From Rugamonas aquatica (GTDB lineage Bacteria > Pseudomonadota > Gammaproteobacteria > Burkholderiales > Burkholderiaceae_D): a DNA stretch of 64,000 bases. Positions within the stretch are counted from its first letter, which is position 1. Each line of letters begins with the position of its first letter. The notes below the pieces were generated by a model. The model ran no database searches and was not told the origin of the DNA. It saw nothing but the letters and a program-made list of their open reading frames with translations. Of the stretch, positions 8,823 through 15,988 are shown piece by piece. The stretch covers positions 1-64,000 of the forward strand of contig NZ_WHUG01000014.1 in NCBI RefSeq assembly GCF_009380215.1, written 5' to 3'. The position numbers were made by a program, and so were the translations under genes.

Positions 8823-9578
8823 ATGCGATCTGAACGACTGGAATTCCCCGGCGCCGACGGCCAAAAACTGGCGGCCCGGCTGGATAAGCCGACGGGGGAG
8901 ATCAAGGCCTACGCCTTGTTCGCCCATTGCTTCACCTGCGGCAAGGATGTGTTTGCCGCCAGCCGCATCGCCCAGGCCTTGACCGAGCATGGCTTCGCCG
9001 TGCTGCGCTTCGACTTCACCGGCCTGGGCGCCAGCGAGGGGGAGTTCGCCAACACCAATTTCTCGTCCAACCTGGCGGACTTGCTGGCGGCGGCCGATTA
9101 TCTGCGCGGTACTCGCATGGCGCCCAGCCTGCTGATCGGCCACAGCCTCGGCGGCGCTGCGGTGCTGGCGGTCGCGGCCCAGGTGCCGGAAGTGAAGGCG
9201 GTGGTGACGCTGGCCGCGCCCAGCGACCCCGGTCAGGTGACCGGAATGTTCAGCCAGCATCTCGATGAAATCGCCCGCACCGGCGAGGCGCAGGTACAAC
9301 TGGCGGGCAGGCCTTTCCGCATCAAGCAACAATTTGTCGAAGATGCGGGCGCGCACAATTTGAAGGGGAAGATCGCGGCCCTGAAGCGGGCCTTGCTGGT
9401 GATGCACGCGCCGGGCGATGACACGGTGGGCATCAGCAACGCGATGGAGATTTTTACCGCCGCCAAGCATCCGAAAAGCTTCATCTCGCTCGACAGCGCG
9501 GACCACCTGCTGACCGACCGCGACGATGCCGTCTACGTGGCGAACCTGATCGCGGCCTGGAGCGACCGCTACATCTGA
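8823..9578 (+). CDS. alpha/beta hydrolase (hydrolase half of the hydrolase-OsmC family)
   Basis: Predicted cytoplasmic alpha/beta hydrolase (251 aa). It matches the N-terminal half of proteins in which a hydrolase is fused to an OsmC peroxiredoxin domain: AHCFTCGKDVFAASR, LRFDFTGLG, and the nucleophile elbow GHSLGGAA are all present, with an acidic residue in HAPGDDTV and the catalytic His in SADHLLTD. No OsmC domain follows; the stop is immediately after the hydrolase. ATG 8823 is preferred; an in-frame upstream start at 8784 would overlap imuB by 8 bases. It may be transcribed from the SOS operon because only 31 bases separate it from imuB. The substrate is unknown. Confidence 0.82.
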   Translation: MRSERLEFPGADGQKLAARLDKPTGEIKAYALFAHCFTCGKDVFAASRIAQALTEHGFAVLRFDFTGLGASEGEFANTNFSSNLADLLAAADYLRGTRMAPSLLIGHSLGGAAVLAVAAQVPEVKAVVTLAAPSDPGQVTGMFSQHLDEIARTGEAQVQLAGRPFRIKQQFVEDAGAHNLKGKIAALKRALLVMHAPGDDTVGISNAMEIFTAAKHPKSFISLDSADHLLTDRDDAVYVANLIAAWSDRYI

Positions 9579-9926
9579 TTATTCGTCGTCGAATTCTTCG
9601 GCCAGGTCTTTCCAGCCCTTGCCGGCGGCGAAGGTGTTGAATTCGTCCGGCGCTTCCAGCACCAGCAGTTTGCTTTCCTGCAGGACGGAGTCGCCGGCGG
9701 TCAGGGCCGGGCCCTTGTAGCCGACGGTGCGCAGTTGCGCGACCACGGCGTCGATCAGCGATTTGTCCTTGTGCAGGCCGCTGATCGTAGCGGAAAAGTC
9801 CACATACACGTCGATCGCGCCGTAACCTTCGTCGAAGATACGGATCGCCTTGGCGTCATGGGCACGGCCGGAGCCGTCGGTGGCCTTGAAGGGGCCGCTG
9901 AGTTGGATGTCGGTGTCTTTGTTCAT
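9579..9926 (-). CDS. hypothetical protein (115 aa)
   Basis: Small acidic, soluble protein without signal peptide or membrane segment; I do not recognise the family. The visible pattern is a mixed alpha/beta sequence beginning MNKDTDIQLSGPF, with a repeated theme around KAIRIFDEGYGAIDVYVDF and a very acidic C-terminus (EEFDDE). The start is placed at ATG 9926 rather than an in-frame upstream ATG at 9944, which has no better context. It is convergent with the hydrolase, the two stop codons being directly adjacent, and lies downstream of the diguanylate cyclase on the same strand. A function cannot be proposed. Confidence 0.6.
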   Translation of the reverse strand: MNKDTDIQLSGPFKATDGSGRAHDAKAIRIFDEGYGAIDVYVDFSATISGLHKDKSLIDAVVAQLRTVGYKGPALTAGDSVLQESKLLVLEAPDEFNTFAAGKGWKDLAEEFDDE

Positions 9927-9980
9927 ACGGTTAGCATACACCAAATCATCCGTTCGCCGAAGCGCCCGGGCCGGTCCAGG

Positions 9981-10907
9981 CTAGCGCGAGACCGTGTTGC
10001 GGCCCTTGTGCTTGGCACGGTACAGCGCCTGGTCGCCCAGTTCGTAGATCTGGTCCTGGCTCAACGTCGAGTCCGGCTGTATGAAGGCCAGCCCCAGCGA
10101 CAGCGTCACGTGGCCGCCCGGCGTGTTGGCCTGGTGCGGGATGCGGCGCGCTTCCACGTTGGCGCGTATCTGCTCGGCCAGCGCCTCGCTTTCATTGCTG
10201 CTGTTGCTGGCGAACAGGCAGGCGAATTCGTCGCCGCCGATGCGGAAGCACAGGTCGCCCGGCCGGTGCAGCGTCTTGTGCATGGCGTCGGCCACGGCCC
10301 TGAGCACCTGGTCGCCTTGCGGATGGCCGTAGTTGTCGTTGTATTCCTTGAAGCGGTCGACGTCGATCAGCAGCAAGGTCAGCAGGCGTTGGTCGCGGTG
10401 GGCGCGCTTTTGTTCTTCGCCGAAGCGGATGTTGAAGTAGCGGCGGTTCTTCAGCCCGGTCAGCTCGTCGGTGACGCTGTCGACCTGGGCGGCCTTGGCT
10501 TCGGTGATGTCGGTGGAAACGGCGCAGGTGGCGTAGACCTCGCCGTCTTCGTCGAGCAGCGGGAACTTCACGGTCATGTAGGTGTGCAGCGTCTTGTCGC
10601 GGTGGTAGACCGTTTCCTCTTCGTGGATGGCGCGCTTTTCCTGCGCGGCCGTGCGGTCGTTGCGCCACAGCTGTTCGGCGATTTCGCGCGGGAACAGTTC
10701 GAACACATTGGCCCCGACGAAGCTTTCGGCATCGTAGCCGTCGAGGATATCGAAATGGCGATTGGCCATCGTGATATTGCCTTGCAAATCCTTAGTCGAA
10801 ATCAGAACCGGGGCGTTGTCGAGCAGGGCGCGGAAAATGCGGTCGGACGCGCGCAGCTCGTCTAGCTCGGTGCGCGGAGGAGGGTGGATGTCGGTCCGAT
10901 CTGGCAT
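9981..10907 (-). CDS. PAS-GGDEF diguanylate cyclase
   Basis: Cytoplasmic diguanylate cyclase (308 aa) that would make cyclic di-GMP from two GTP. A PAS domain (about residues 20-140, containing LLDNAPVLISTKDLQGNI and ending in the PAC-like STDITEAK) precedes a GGDEF domain. The active-site GGDEF is intact within RIGGDEFACLF. Five residues before it, RPGD matches the RxxD inhibitory I-site, so product feedback inhibition is likely. The start is taken at ATG 10907; an upstream in-frame start at 10967 would add 20 poorly conserved residues. No membrane segment is present, so the PAS domain probably senses an internal signal. The gene stands alone between a hypothetical gene and an M61 peptidase gene. 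Confidence 0.92.
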   Translation of the reverse strand: MPDRTDIHPPPRTELDELRASDRIFRALLDNAPVLISTKDLQGNITMANRHFDILDGYDAESFVGANVFELFPREIAEQLWRNDRTAAQEKRAIHEEETVYHRDKTLHTYMTVKFPLLDEDGEVYATCAVSTDITEAKAAQVDSVTDELTGLKNRRYFNIRFGEEQKRAHRDQRLLTLLLIDVDRFKEYNDNYGHPQGDQVLRAVADAMHKTLHRPGDLCFRIGGDEFACLFASNSSNESEALAEQIRANVEARRIPHQANTPGGHVTLSLGLAFIQPDSTLSQDQIYELGDQALYRAKHKGRNTVSR

Positions 10908-10967
10908 GGAGCCAGTATAACCCGATGGGGCGCCGGCACAACTGCCCGGCCCCCAACGGTACGACAA

Positions 10968-12848
10968 TTACTTCAGCGGTTGCAGAATTGCCTCAAGGCG
11001 ATCCGGCGTGCCTTCGATGCGCTCCAGGCGCGGATACTTCAGGCCGCCATGGTAGTCGAGCGCGTAGGTCTGGTACTGATTGCCCTTCTTGACCAGCAGG
11101 CTGATCGGTTCCTTGCCGGTCTTGGCGGCGGTGACGGCGGCGCGCAGCACCTCGGCCTTGTAGGCGCGGCCGTTGACGGCCAGCAGCGTGCTGCCGCCCG
11201 ACAGGCCGGCCTTGAAGCCCAGGCCTTCCCACTGGAAGGCTTCCAGCTTGCCTTCGGCGCCGACCGAGAAGCCCAGCGAGTACTGGAAGTTGGCCGACTT
11301 GCTTTGCTCTTCCTGGGCCTTCATGAAGTCGGTCGGCTTGTCGGTATAGACCAGTTTCCAGCCGGCGCGGGTCAGGCCGTCCAGCGGAGCGCCGGGGCCG
11401 TGGCCGTCGAGGCGGGTGCGCAGGAAGCTGGCCCAGTCGTAAGGCTGGATCGCGTTGAGCGCCTTGACCACGTCTTCAAACGTGTAGTGCTTGGCGACGT
11501 TGACGCCGTCGTCGACGCCGAAGAAGTTGCGGGCGAAATCGTTCAGCGAACGTTTGTCGCCGGATTTTTCACGTATCAGCGTGTCGGCGTCCAGCCAGAT
11601 CAACTCGCCTTCCGAGTAGTAATCCTCGGCGCGCTGCCAGTTGTTCCAGCCCTGCGGGCGGCGGGCGTTGACGATCGGGTCGTTGGTGGTGTCTTGCACC
11701 GCGCGCCATTCGCGGCCCTTGGTGTTGTCGTAGCGGGCGGCGGTGGCGGCCAGCAGGTCGCGCGTGTGCTCTTGCTTGATCAGGCCGGAGCGGGCGGCGA
11801 TCACCGCGCCCCAGTACTGGGTCTGGCCTTCGTACACCCACAGCAGCGTGTTCTGCAGCGGCGTGTTGAAGTTGGGGACGTTCTGGTCGGCCGGGCGGCG
11901 GAACTTGCCGTTCCACGAGTGCGTGAATTCATGCGGCAGCAGCTCGCGCCGCGCCTCGTGCTTGGCCCACTCGCTGAAGTAGCCCAGCTTGACGCCATTC
12001 TCGCTCGACTGGTGATGCTCGCGGCCGATGCCGCCGAACTCGTCGCTGATGGCGAACAGGAAGTCGTAGTGCTGGTAGTGCTTCGAGTTGAACAGCTTGT
12101 AGGCCTGCTGCACCATGGCGCGGTGCGGGGCGATCTGTTCCGGCGTCGCTTCCAGCTGCTCGGCCGAGTCGGCCACGACGTTCAGGTGCACCGGCACTTT
12201 GGCGCCAGGGTCGAGGTCGATGCGGCGGAAATGGCGGCCGGCGAACAGCGGCGAATCCATCATCGCTTCCAGGTCCAGCGGCTTGAAGGCGATCTCGTCG
12301 CCGTTGCGCGACGCGGTCTCCAGCGCGGTGCCGTATTGCCAGCCGGCCGGCACGGTCAGGTTGGGCTGCATGGTGATGCGGCGGCTGTCGTAGCCGGCCG
12401 GGTACAGCGTCAGCGATTGCCATTGCACGCCGAGGATGTCGTTGGTCATCGTGGTGCGGCCCTGGTTGGCTTCCACCGGCGACAGGTACTGGAATTCCAC
12501 GTCCACCGACGATGCATCGTTCGGCACCTCGATATGGAAGGCGTAGACGTTGACGGTGTCGCGTTTCCATTCCAGCGGCTTGCCGTTGGCGCTGACCTTG
12601 AGGCCGGCGAACTGGTTCAGCGCGCCGCTCGGGCCGTGGTTGGCCGGTATCCACTGCGGATACAGCAGCGTCAGCTTGCCCGGCTTGGCGGGGATGCTCT
12701 CGCGCACGCGGAAGATTTGTTGCGCCGTGTTGGTGGCGTCCACTTTCAAGACGATGGTGCCTGGGTAAGGCTGTTCGGAGATGGCTTCTGCCTGAGCGCT
12801 GAAGGCGGTAGCCAGCAGGACGGCGAGGGCGGCACGAGATATGGACAT
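10968..12848 (-). CDS. M61 family metallopeptidase with PDZ domain
   Basis: Exported zinc aminopeptidase of the M61 (glycyl aminopeptidase) family, 626 aa. The zinc-binding HEFTHSW is at residues 306-312, with the downstream Glu ligand expected in the WVYEGQTQYWG stretch; the N-terminal half is the beta-rich M61 domain and the C-terminal 100 residues resemble a PDZ domain (GLGFKAGLSGGSTLLAVNG). The signal peptide starts at ATG 12848 (MSISRAALAVLLATAFSAQA). A longer in-frame extension to 13010 is rejected because it runs through the ibpA promoter region. It is transcribed divergently from ibpA. It probably acts in the periplasm on peptides with small N-terminal residues. Confidence 0.92.
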   Translation of the reverse strand: MSISRAALAVLLATAFSAQAEAISEQPYPGTIVLKVDATNTAQQIFRVRESIPAKPGKLTLLYPQWIPANHGPSGALNQFAGLKVSANGKPLEWKRDTVNVYAFHIEVPNDASSVDVEFQYLSPVEANQGRTTMTNDILGVQWQSLTLYPAGYDSRRITMQPNLTVPAGWQYGTALETASRNGDEIAFKPLDLEAMMDSPLFAGRHFRRIDLDPGAKVPVHLNVVADSAEQLEATPEQIAPHRAMVQQAYKLFNSKHYQHYDFLFAISDEFGGIGREHHQSSENGVKLGYFSEWAKHEARRELLPHEFTHSWNGKFRRPADQNVPNFNTPLQNTLLWVYEGQTQYWGAVIAARSGLIKQEHTRDLLAATAARYDNTKGREWRAVQDTTNDPIVNARRPQGWNNWQRAEDYYSEGELIWLDADTLIREKSGDKRSLNDFARNFFGVDDGVNVAKHYTFEDVVKALNAIQPYDWASFLRTRLDGHGPGAPLDGLTRAGWKLVYTDKPTDFMKAQEEQSKSANFQYSLGFSVGAEGKLEAFQWEGLGFKAGLSGGSTLLAVNGRAYKAEVLRAAVTAAKTGKEPISLLVKKGNQYQTYALDYHGGLKYPRLERIEGTPDRLEAILQPLK

Positions 12849-12989
12849 GTGGTCGATAAATGGGATGGACAAGAAGAAGAGTGTAGCACGGGGGTAAGTT
12901 GCAAATCTGGCAAAGCCATGGCGCAGTGCAGCGTAAATATTTTTTAAAATTTTTTCGGCTCTGGGGATCTTGTGGCCGTTTTTCAAGGC

Positions 12990-13016
12990 CTTGAAAGCCC
13001 CGGAAACCATCCTATA
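12990..13016 (+). promoter_or_regulatory. candidate RpoH (sigma-32) promoter for ibpA
   Basis: CTTGAAA (12990-12996) matches the sigma-32 -35 element exactly. A CCATCCTATA stretch (13007-13016) resembles the CCCCAT-type -10 after about 10-11 bases. Transcription would begin near 13022, just before the first leader hairpin. Spacing is at the short end of the accepted range. Confidence 0.55.
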
Positions 13017-13025
13017 TCGGACTCA

Positions 13026-13093
13026 GTGGTTGCCCAGATGGGGACCACCGAGGGGAATCTTCCCCGCCCATATCGCTTAACTTGAAAAGGATA
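13026..13093 (+). promoter_or_regulatory. ROSE-like RNA thermometer in the ibpA leader
   Basis: Three consecutive hairpins fill the leader. Hairpin 1 pairs GTGGT/ACCAC plus CCC/GGG (13026-13048). Hairpin 2 pairs GGGGA with TCCCC (13052-13065). Hairpin 3 pairs TATCGCTT (13071-13078) with AAGGATA (13087-13093), hiding the ribosome-binding site AAGGA, with one bulged G in the UCGCU segment. This matches the known ROSE design, in which a U(U/C)GCU motif pairs imperfectly with the Shine-Dalgarno and melts on heating. The assignment is by eye and not by covariation. Confidence 0.68.
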
Positions 13094-13099
13094 TCTACC

Positions 13100-13558
13100 A
13101 TGCGCAACTTCGACCTGACCCCACTGTATCGCTCCGCCATCGGCTTCGATCGTCTGGCACAACTGCTGAACGACGCCCAGCGTGGCGATGCCACCCCTAG
13201 CTACCCACCGTACAACATCGAGCTGGTCTCGGACGACCAATACCGCATCGTGATGGCGCTGGCCGGCTTCGACCGTTCGGAAATCGACATCACCTTCGAA
13301 CGCGATTCGCTGCACGTGGTCGGCCGCAAGCAGAAGGACGCCACCGAGCGCACCTATCTGCACCGCGGCATCGCGGCCCGCGATTTCGAGCAGCGCTTCC
13401 AGCTGGCCAACCACGTCAAGGTGACCGGCGCCAGCTTCGACAACGGCATGCTCAGCATCGAGCTGGTGCGCGAAGTGCCGGAAGCGCTCAAACCGCGCAA
13501 GATCGTCATCAACGGTGCTGAAAACGTCACCGCCCTGGAGCAGCGCCAGGCCGCCTGA
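13100..13558 (+). CDS. ibpA: Hsp20 family small heat-shock protein (IbpA type)
   Basis: Small heat-shock chaperone (152 aa) that holds unfolding proteins in the cytoplasm. It has the IbpA-type N-terminus MRNFDLTPLYRSAIGFDR, a central alpha-crystallin domain with YRIVMALAGFDRSEIDI and LHRGIAARDFEQRFQLA, and a C-terminal KPRKI segment supplying the usual I-x-I/V-like contact (KIVI). ATG 13100 follows AAAAGG (13085-13090) and is preferred over an in-frame ATG at 13082, which sits in the leader hairpin. It is probably controlled by sigma-32 and an RNA thermometer. A palindromic repeat directly follows the stop. Confidence 0.95.
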   Translation: MRNFDLTPLYRSAIGFDRLAQLLNDAQRGDATPSYPPYNIELVSDDQYRIVMALAGFDRSEIDITFERDSLHVVGRKQKDATERTYLHRGIAARDFEQRFQLANHVKVTGASFDNGMLSIELVREVPEALKPRKIVINGAENVTALEQRQAA

Positions 13559-13560
13559 TC

Positions 13561-13642
13561 CGTCATTCCCGCGCAGGCGGGAATCGATAGAACGCCGGCT
13601 TAGCCGGCTCAGTATGGGTTCCCGCCTGCGCGGGAACGACAT
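13561..13642. repeat. REP/BIME-like palindromic element
   Basis: An 82-base palindrome directly after ibpA. The outer arms, about 22 bases each, are near-perfect inverted copies of GTCRTTCCCGCGCAGGCGGG. Each arm is itself a small hairpin (TTCCCGC-GCAG-GCGGGAA). A central GCCGGC-TTA-GCCGGC hairpin lies between them. Such CATTCCCGCGCAGGCGGGAAT repeats are widespread intergenic elements in beta- and gammaproteobacteria. It may also end ibpA transcripts. Confidence 0.8.
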
Positions 13643-13683
13643 GCTTCCGACTGGCCGGTATATCCGGCCAGTTTTGCGTAAAC

Positions 13684-13712
13684 TTCACTCTGCTTGTAAG
13701 CAATTGTATAGT
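13684..13712 (+). promoter_or_regulatory. sigma-70-type promoter for the Do protease operon
   Basis: TTCACT (13684-13689) and TATAGT (13707-13712) are separated by exactly 17 bases, giving 4/6 and 5/6 matches to the -35 and -10 consensus. The start would be near 13719, leaving a leader of about 64 bases before the protease ATG. I looked for a sigma-E promoter here and found none convincing. Confidence 0.5.
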
Positions 13713-13782
13713 TAAGACGGGTCTAAGTTTTTACCCTCATATTGGATACATCTACAAACCTCATTCATTCAGGAGTGCAGCT

Positions 13783-15282
13783 ATGTCCGTATCGACTCTC
13801 AAACGTGCAGCCCTTGCCGTGGCCGTGCTGGGCGTGATAGGCGTGGGAGGCGCCGTCGCCGTTCAACAGGGAAGCGCCGTTGCCGCCGCCCCCGCCGTGG
13901 CCCAGGCCGCCGCGCCGCAACCGGGCACTCCGGTCGCCGTGCCTGCGCCGACCATCGCGCTGCCCGACTTCAGCGTCATCGCCGCCCATAACGGCCCGGC
14001 CGTGGTCAACATCAGCGTCACCGGCAGCACCAAGACCGCCTACGACGGCGGCGAGCAGGCCGGCCGCGCAGATCCGTTTGCCGACGATCCGTTCTATGAA
14101 TTCTTCCGCCGCTTCCAGGGGCCGCAGCAGCGCGGCGGCCAGCGCAGCGTGCCGACCCACGGCCTCGGTTCCGGCTTCATCATCAGCGCCGACGGCATCA
14201 TCCTGACCAACGCCCACGTGGTGCGCGACGCCAGCGAAGTGGTGGTCAAGCTGACCGACCGCCGCGAATTCCGCGCCAAGGTGCTGGGCTCGGATCCGAA
14301 AAGCGATGTGGCCGTGCTGAAGATCGACGCCAAGAACTTGCCGGTGGTACCGCTGGCCAAGGGCAACGACTTGAAAGTGGGCGAGTGGGTGCTGGCCATC
14401 GGCTCGCCATACGGCCTCGACAACACCGTGACCGCCGGCGTGGTCAGCGCCAAGGGCCGCTCGCTGCCGGACGGGAATGTGCCGTTCATCCAGACCGACG
14501 TCGCCGTCAACCCCGGCAACTCGGGCGGCCCGCTGTTCAACACGCGCGGCGAAGTGGTCGGCATCAACTCGCAGATCTACAGCCAGACCGGCGGCTACCA
14601 GGGCTTGTCGTTCGCGATCCCGATCGATGTGGCAGGCAAGATCAAGGACCAGATCGTTTCGACCGGCAAGGTCACGCACGCCAAGCTGGGTGTGACTGTG
14701 CAGGAGATCAACCAGGGCTTCGCCGATTCCTTCAACCTGGCCACGCCTGAGGGCGCGCTGGTGTCCAATATCGAGAAGGGCGGCCCCGGCGACAAGGCCG
14801 GCCTGAAGGCGGGCGATGTGATCCGCACGCTCAACGGCGCCAAGATCGTCAGCTCCGGCGATTTGCCGGCAATGGTGAGCCTGGCCACGCCAGGTGATAA
14901 AGTGACGATAGAAGTCTGGCGCCAGGGCAAGCTGGAAACGCTGAAAGCCACGCTGGGCAACGCCAACGACAAGGTCGCGGCGGCCGATGGCGACCGTCCC
15001 GACCAGGCCAGCGCCAAGCTGAAGCTGGGCTTGTCGCTGCGTCCGCTGGAAAGCATCGAGAAGCGCCAGTCCGGCATTCCGAACGGCTTGCTGATCGAGG
15101 ATGCGCGCGGCGCGGCGGCCAATGCCGGCGTGCAGCCGGGCGATGTGCTGCTGTCGGTGAACGGCCGTCCGGTCAACACCATCGAGCAGGTGCGCGACGT
15201 GGTCGACAAGTCCGGCAAGTCGGTGGCATTGCTGATACAGCGCGGCGACGATAAAATCTTTATCCCGGTGCGACTGGGCTAA
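13783..15282 (+). CDS. Do/DegQ family periplasmic serine endoprotease
   Basis: Periplasmic quality-control protease and chaperone of the HtrA (DegP/DegQ/MucD) family, 499 aa. A signal peptide (residues 1 to about 35) is followed by an Ala/Pro-rich linker, a trypsin-like domain and two PDZ domains. The catalytic triad is visible: His in TNAHVVRDA, Asp in KSDVAVLKID, Ser in GNSGGPL. PDZ1 covers roughly residues 295-385 (KAGLKAGDVIRTLNG) and PDZ2 the last 90 residues (NAGVQPGDVLLSVNGR). ATG 13783 follows CAGGAG. The response regulator gene begins 46 bases downstream, so the protease and the two-component pair probably form one envelope-stress operon. Confidence 0.94.
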   Translation: MSVSTLKRAALAVAVLGVIGVGGAVAVQQGSAVAAAPAVAQAAAPQPGTPVAVPAPTIALPDFSVIAAHNGPAVVNISVTGSTKTAYDGGEQAGRADPFADDPFYEFFRRFQGPQQRGGQRSVPTHGLGSGFIISADGIILTNAHVVRDASEVVVKLTDRREFRAKVLGSDPKSDVAVLKIDAKNLPVVPLAKGNDLKVGEWVLAIGSPYGLDNTVTAGVVSAKGRSLPDGNVPFIQTDVAVNPGNSGGPLFNTRGEVVGINSQIYSQTGGYQGLSFAIPIDVAGKIKDQIVSTGKVTHAKLGVTVQEINQGFADSFNLATPEGALVSNIEKGGPGDKAGLKAGDVIRTLNGAKIVSSGDLPAMVSLATPGDKVTIEVWRQGKLETLKATLGNANDKVAAADGDRPDQASAKLKLGLSLRPLESIEKRQSGIPNGLLIEDARGAAANAGVQPGDVLLSVNGRPVNTIEQVRDVVDKSGKSVALLIQRGDDKIFIPVRLG

Positions 15283-15328
15283 GCCGGAACGCCGGCAGAA
15301 CGCAACACAAAAACAGAAAGGAAACAAT

Positions 15329-15988
15329 ATGCGACTTCTGCTGGTAGAAGACGACACGATGATCGGCGAGGTGGTGCTCGACCTGCTGAGGGCCGAGCAC
15401 TACGCGGTCGACTGGGTCAAAGACGGCGACATGGCCGACACCGCGCTGCAAACCCAGACCTACGACCTGGTGCTGCTGGACCTGGGCCTGCCGCGCAAGG
15501 ATGGCCTCGACGTGCTGCGCTCGATGCGCGCGCGCAAGGAGCTGACGCCGGTGCTGGTGGCCACCGCGCGCGACGCCAAGGAGCAGCGCATCGCCGGCCT
15601 GGACGCCGGCGCCGACGACTACGTGCTCAAACCCTACGACCTCGACGAACTGCTGGCGCGCATCCGCGCCTTGCTGCGCCGTTCGGCCGGCCGCGCCGAG
15701 CCGATCTTCGAACACGGCGGCGTGACGGTCAATCCGCAAACCCGCGAAGTGATCGCCGAAGGCAAGCAGGTCAACCTGTCGGCGCGCGAATGGGCGGTGC
15801 TGGAGGCGCTGATCGCGCGGCCGGGCATCGTGCTGTCGCGGCATCAGCTGGAAGAGAAGCTGTACAGCTGGAAGGATGAAGTCAACAGCAACGCGGTCGA
15901 AGTCTACATCCACGGCCTGCGCAAGAAGCTGGGCGCGGAACTGATCCAAAACGTGCGCGGCCTGGGATACATGGTGCCCAAACTATGA
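15329..15988 (+). CDS. OmpR-family response regulator (QseB/PmrA-like)
   Basis: DNA-binding response regulator (219 aa). Receiver domain: acidic pair Glu7-Asp8/Asp9, phosphoacceptor Asp51 in LLDLGLP, and the conserved Lys in LKPYDLDEL. The C-terminal winged helix contains LSAREWAVLEALIARPG and the QseB-type SWKDEVNSNAVEVYIHGLRK. AGAAAGGA precedes the ATG. Its stop overlaps the start of the histidine kinase by 4 bases (ATGA), so the two are co-translated. It follows the Do protease gene, which may be a target or operon partner. The signal is not identifiable from sequence. Confidence 0.93.
   Translation: MRLLLVEDDTMIGEVVLDLLRAEHYAVDWVKDGDMADTALQTQTYDLVLLDLGLPRKDGLDVLRSMRARKELTPVLVATARDAKEQRIAGLDAGADDYVLKPYDLDELLARIRALLRRSAGRAEPIFEHGGVTVNPQTREVIAEGKQVNLSAREWAVLEALIARPGIVLSRHQLEEKLYSWKDEVNSNAVEVYIHGLRKKLGAELIQNVRGLGYMVPKL

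Noticed and set aside
12849..13010. N-terminal extension of the M61 peptidase
   Set aside because: It overlaps the ibpA promoter region and puts 54 residues before a clear signal peptide.
13643..13782. A sigma-E promoter for the Do protease
   Set aside because: No GAACTT-N16-TCTGA-like pair was found; a sigma-70-type pair with 17-base spacing fits better.
13765..15357. Long open frame on the minus strand, opposite the Do protease
   Set aside because: High-GC antisense frames of this length are common opposite strongly biased genes. The product is His/Gln/Arg-rich with no domain, while the plus strand encodes a complete HtrA protease.
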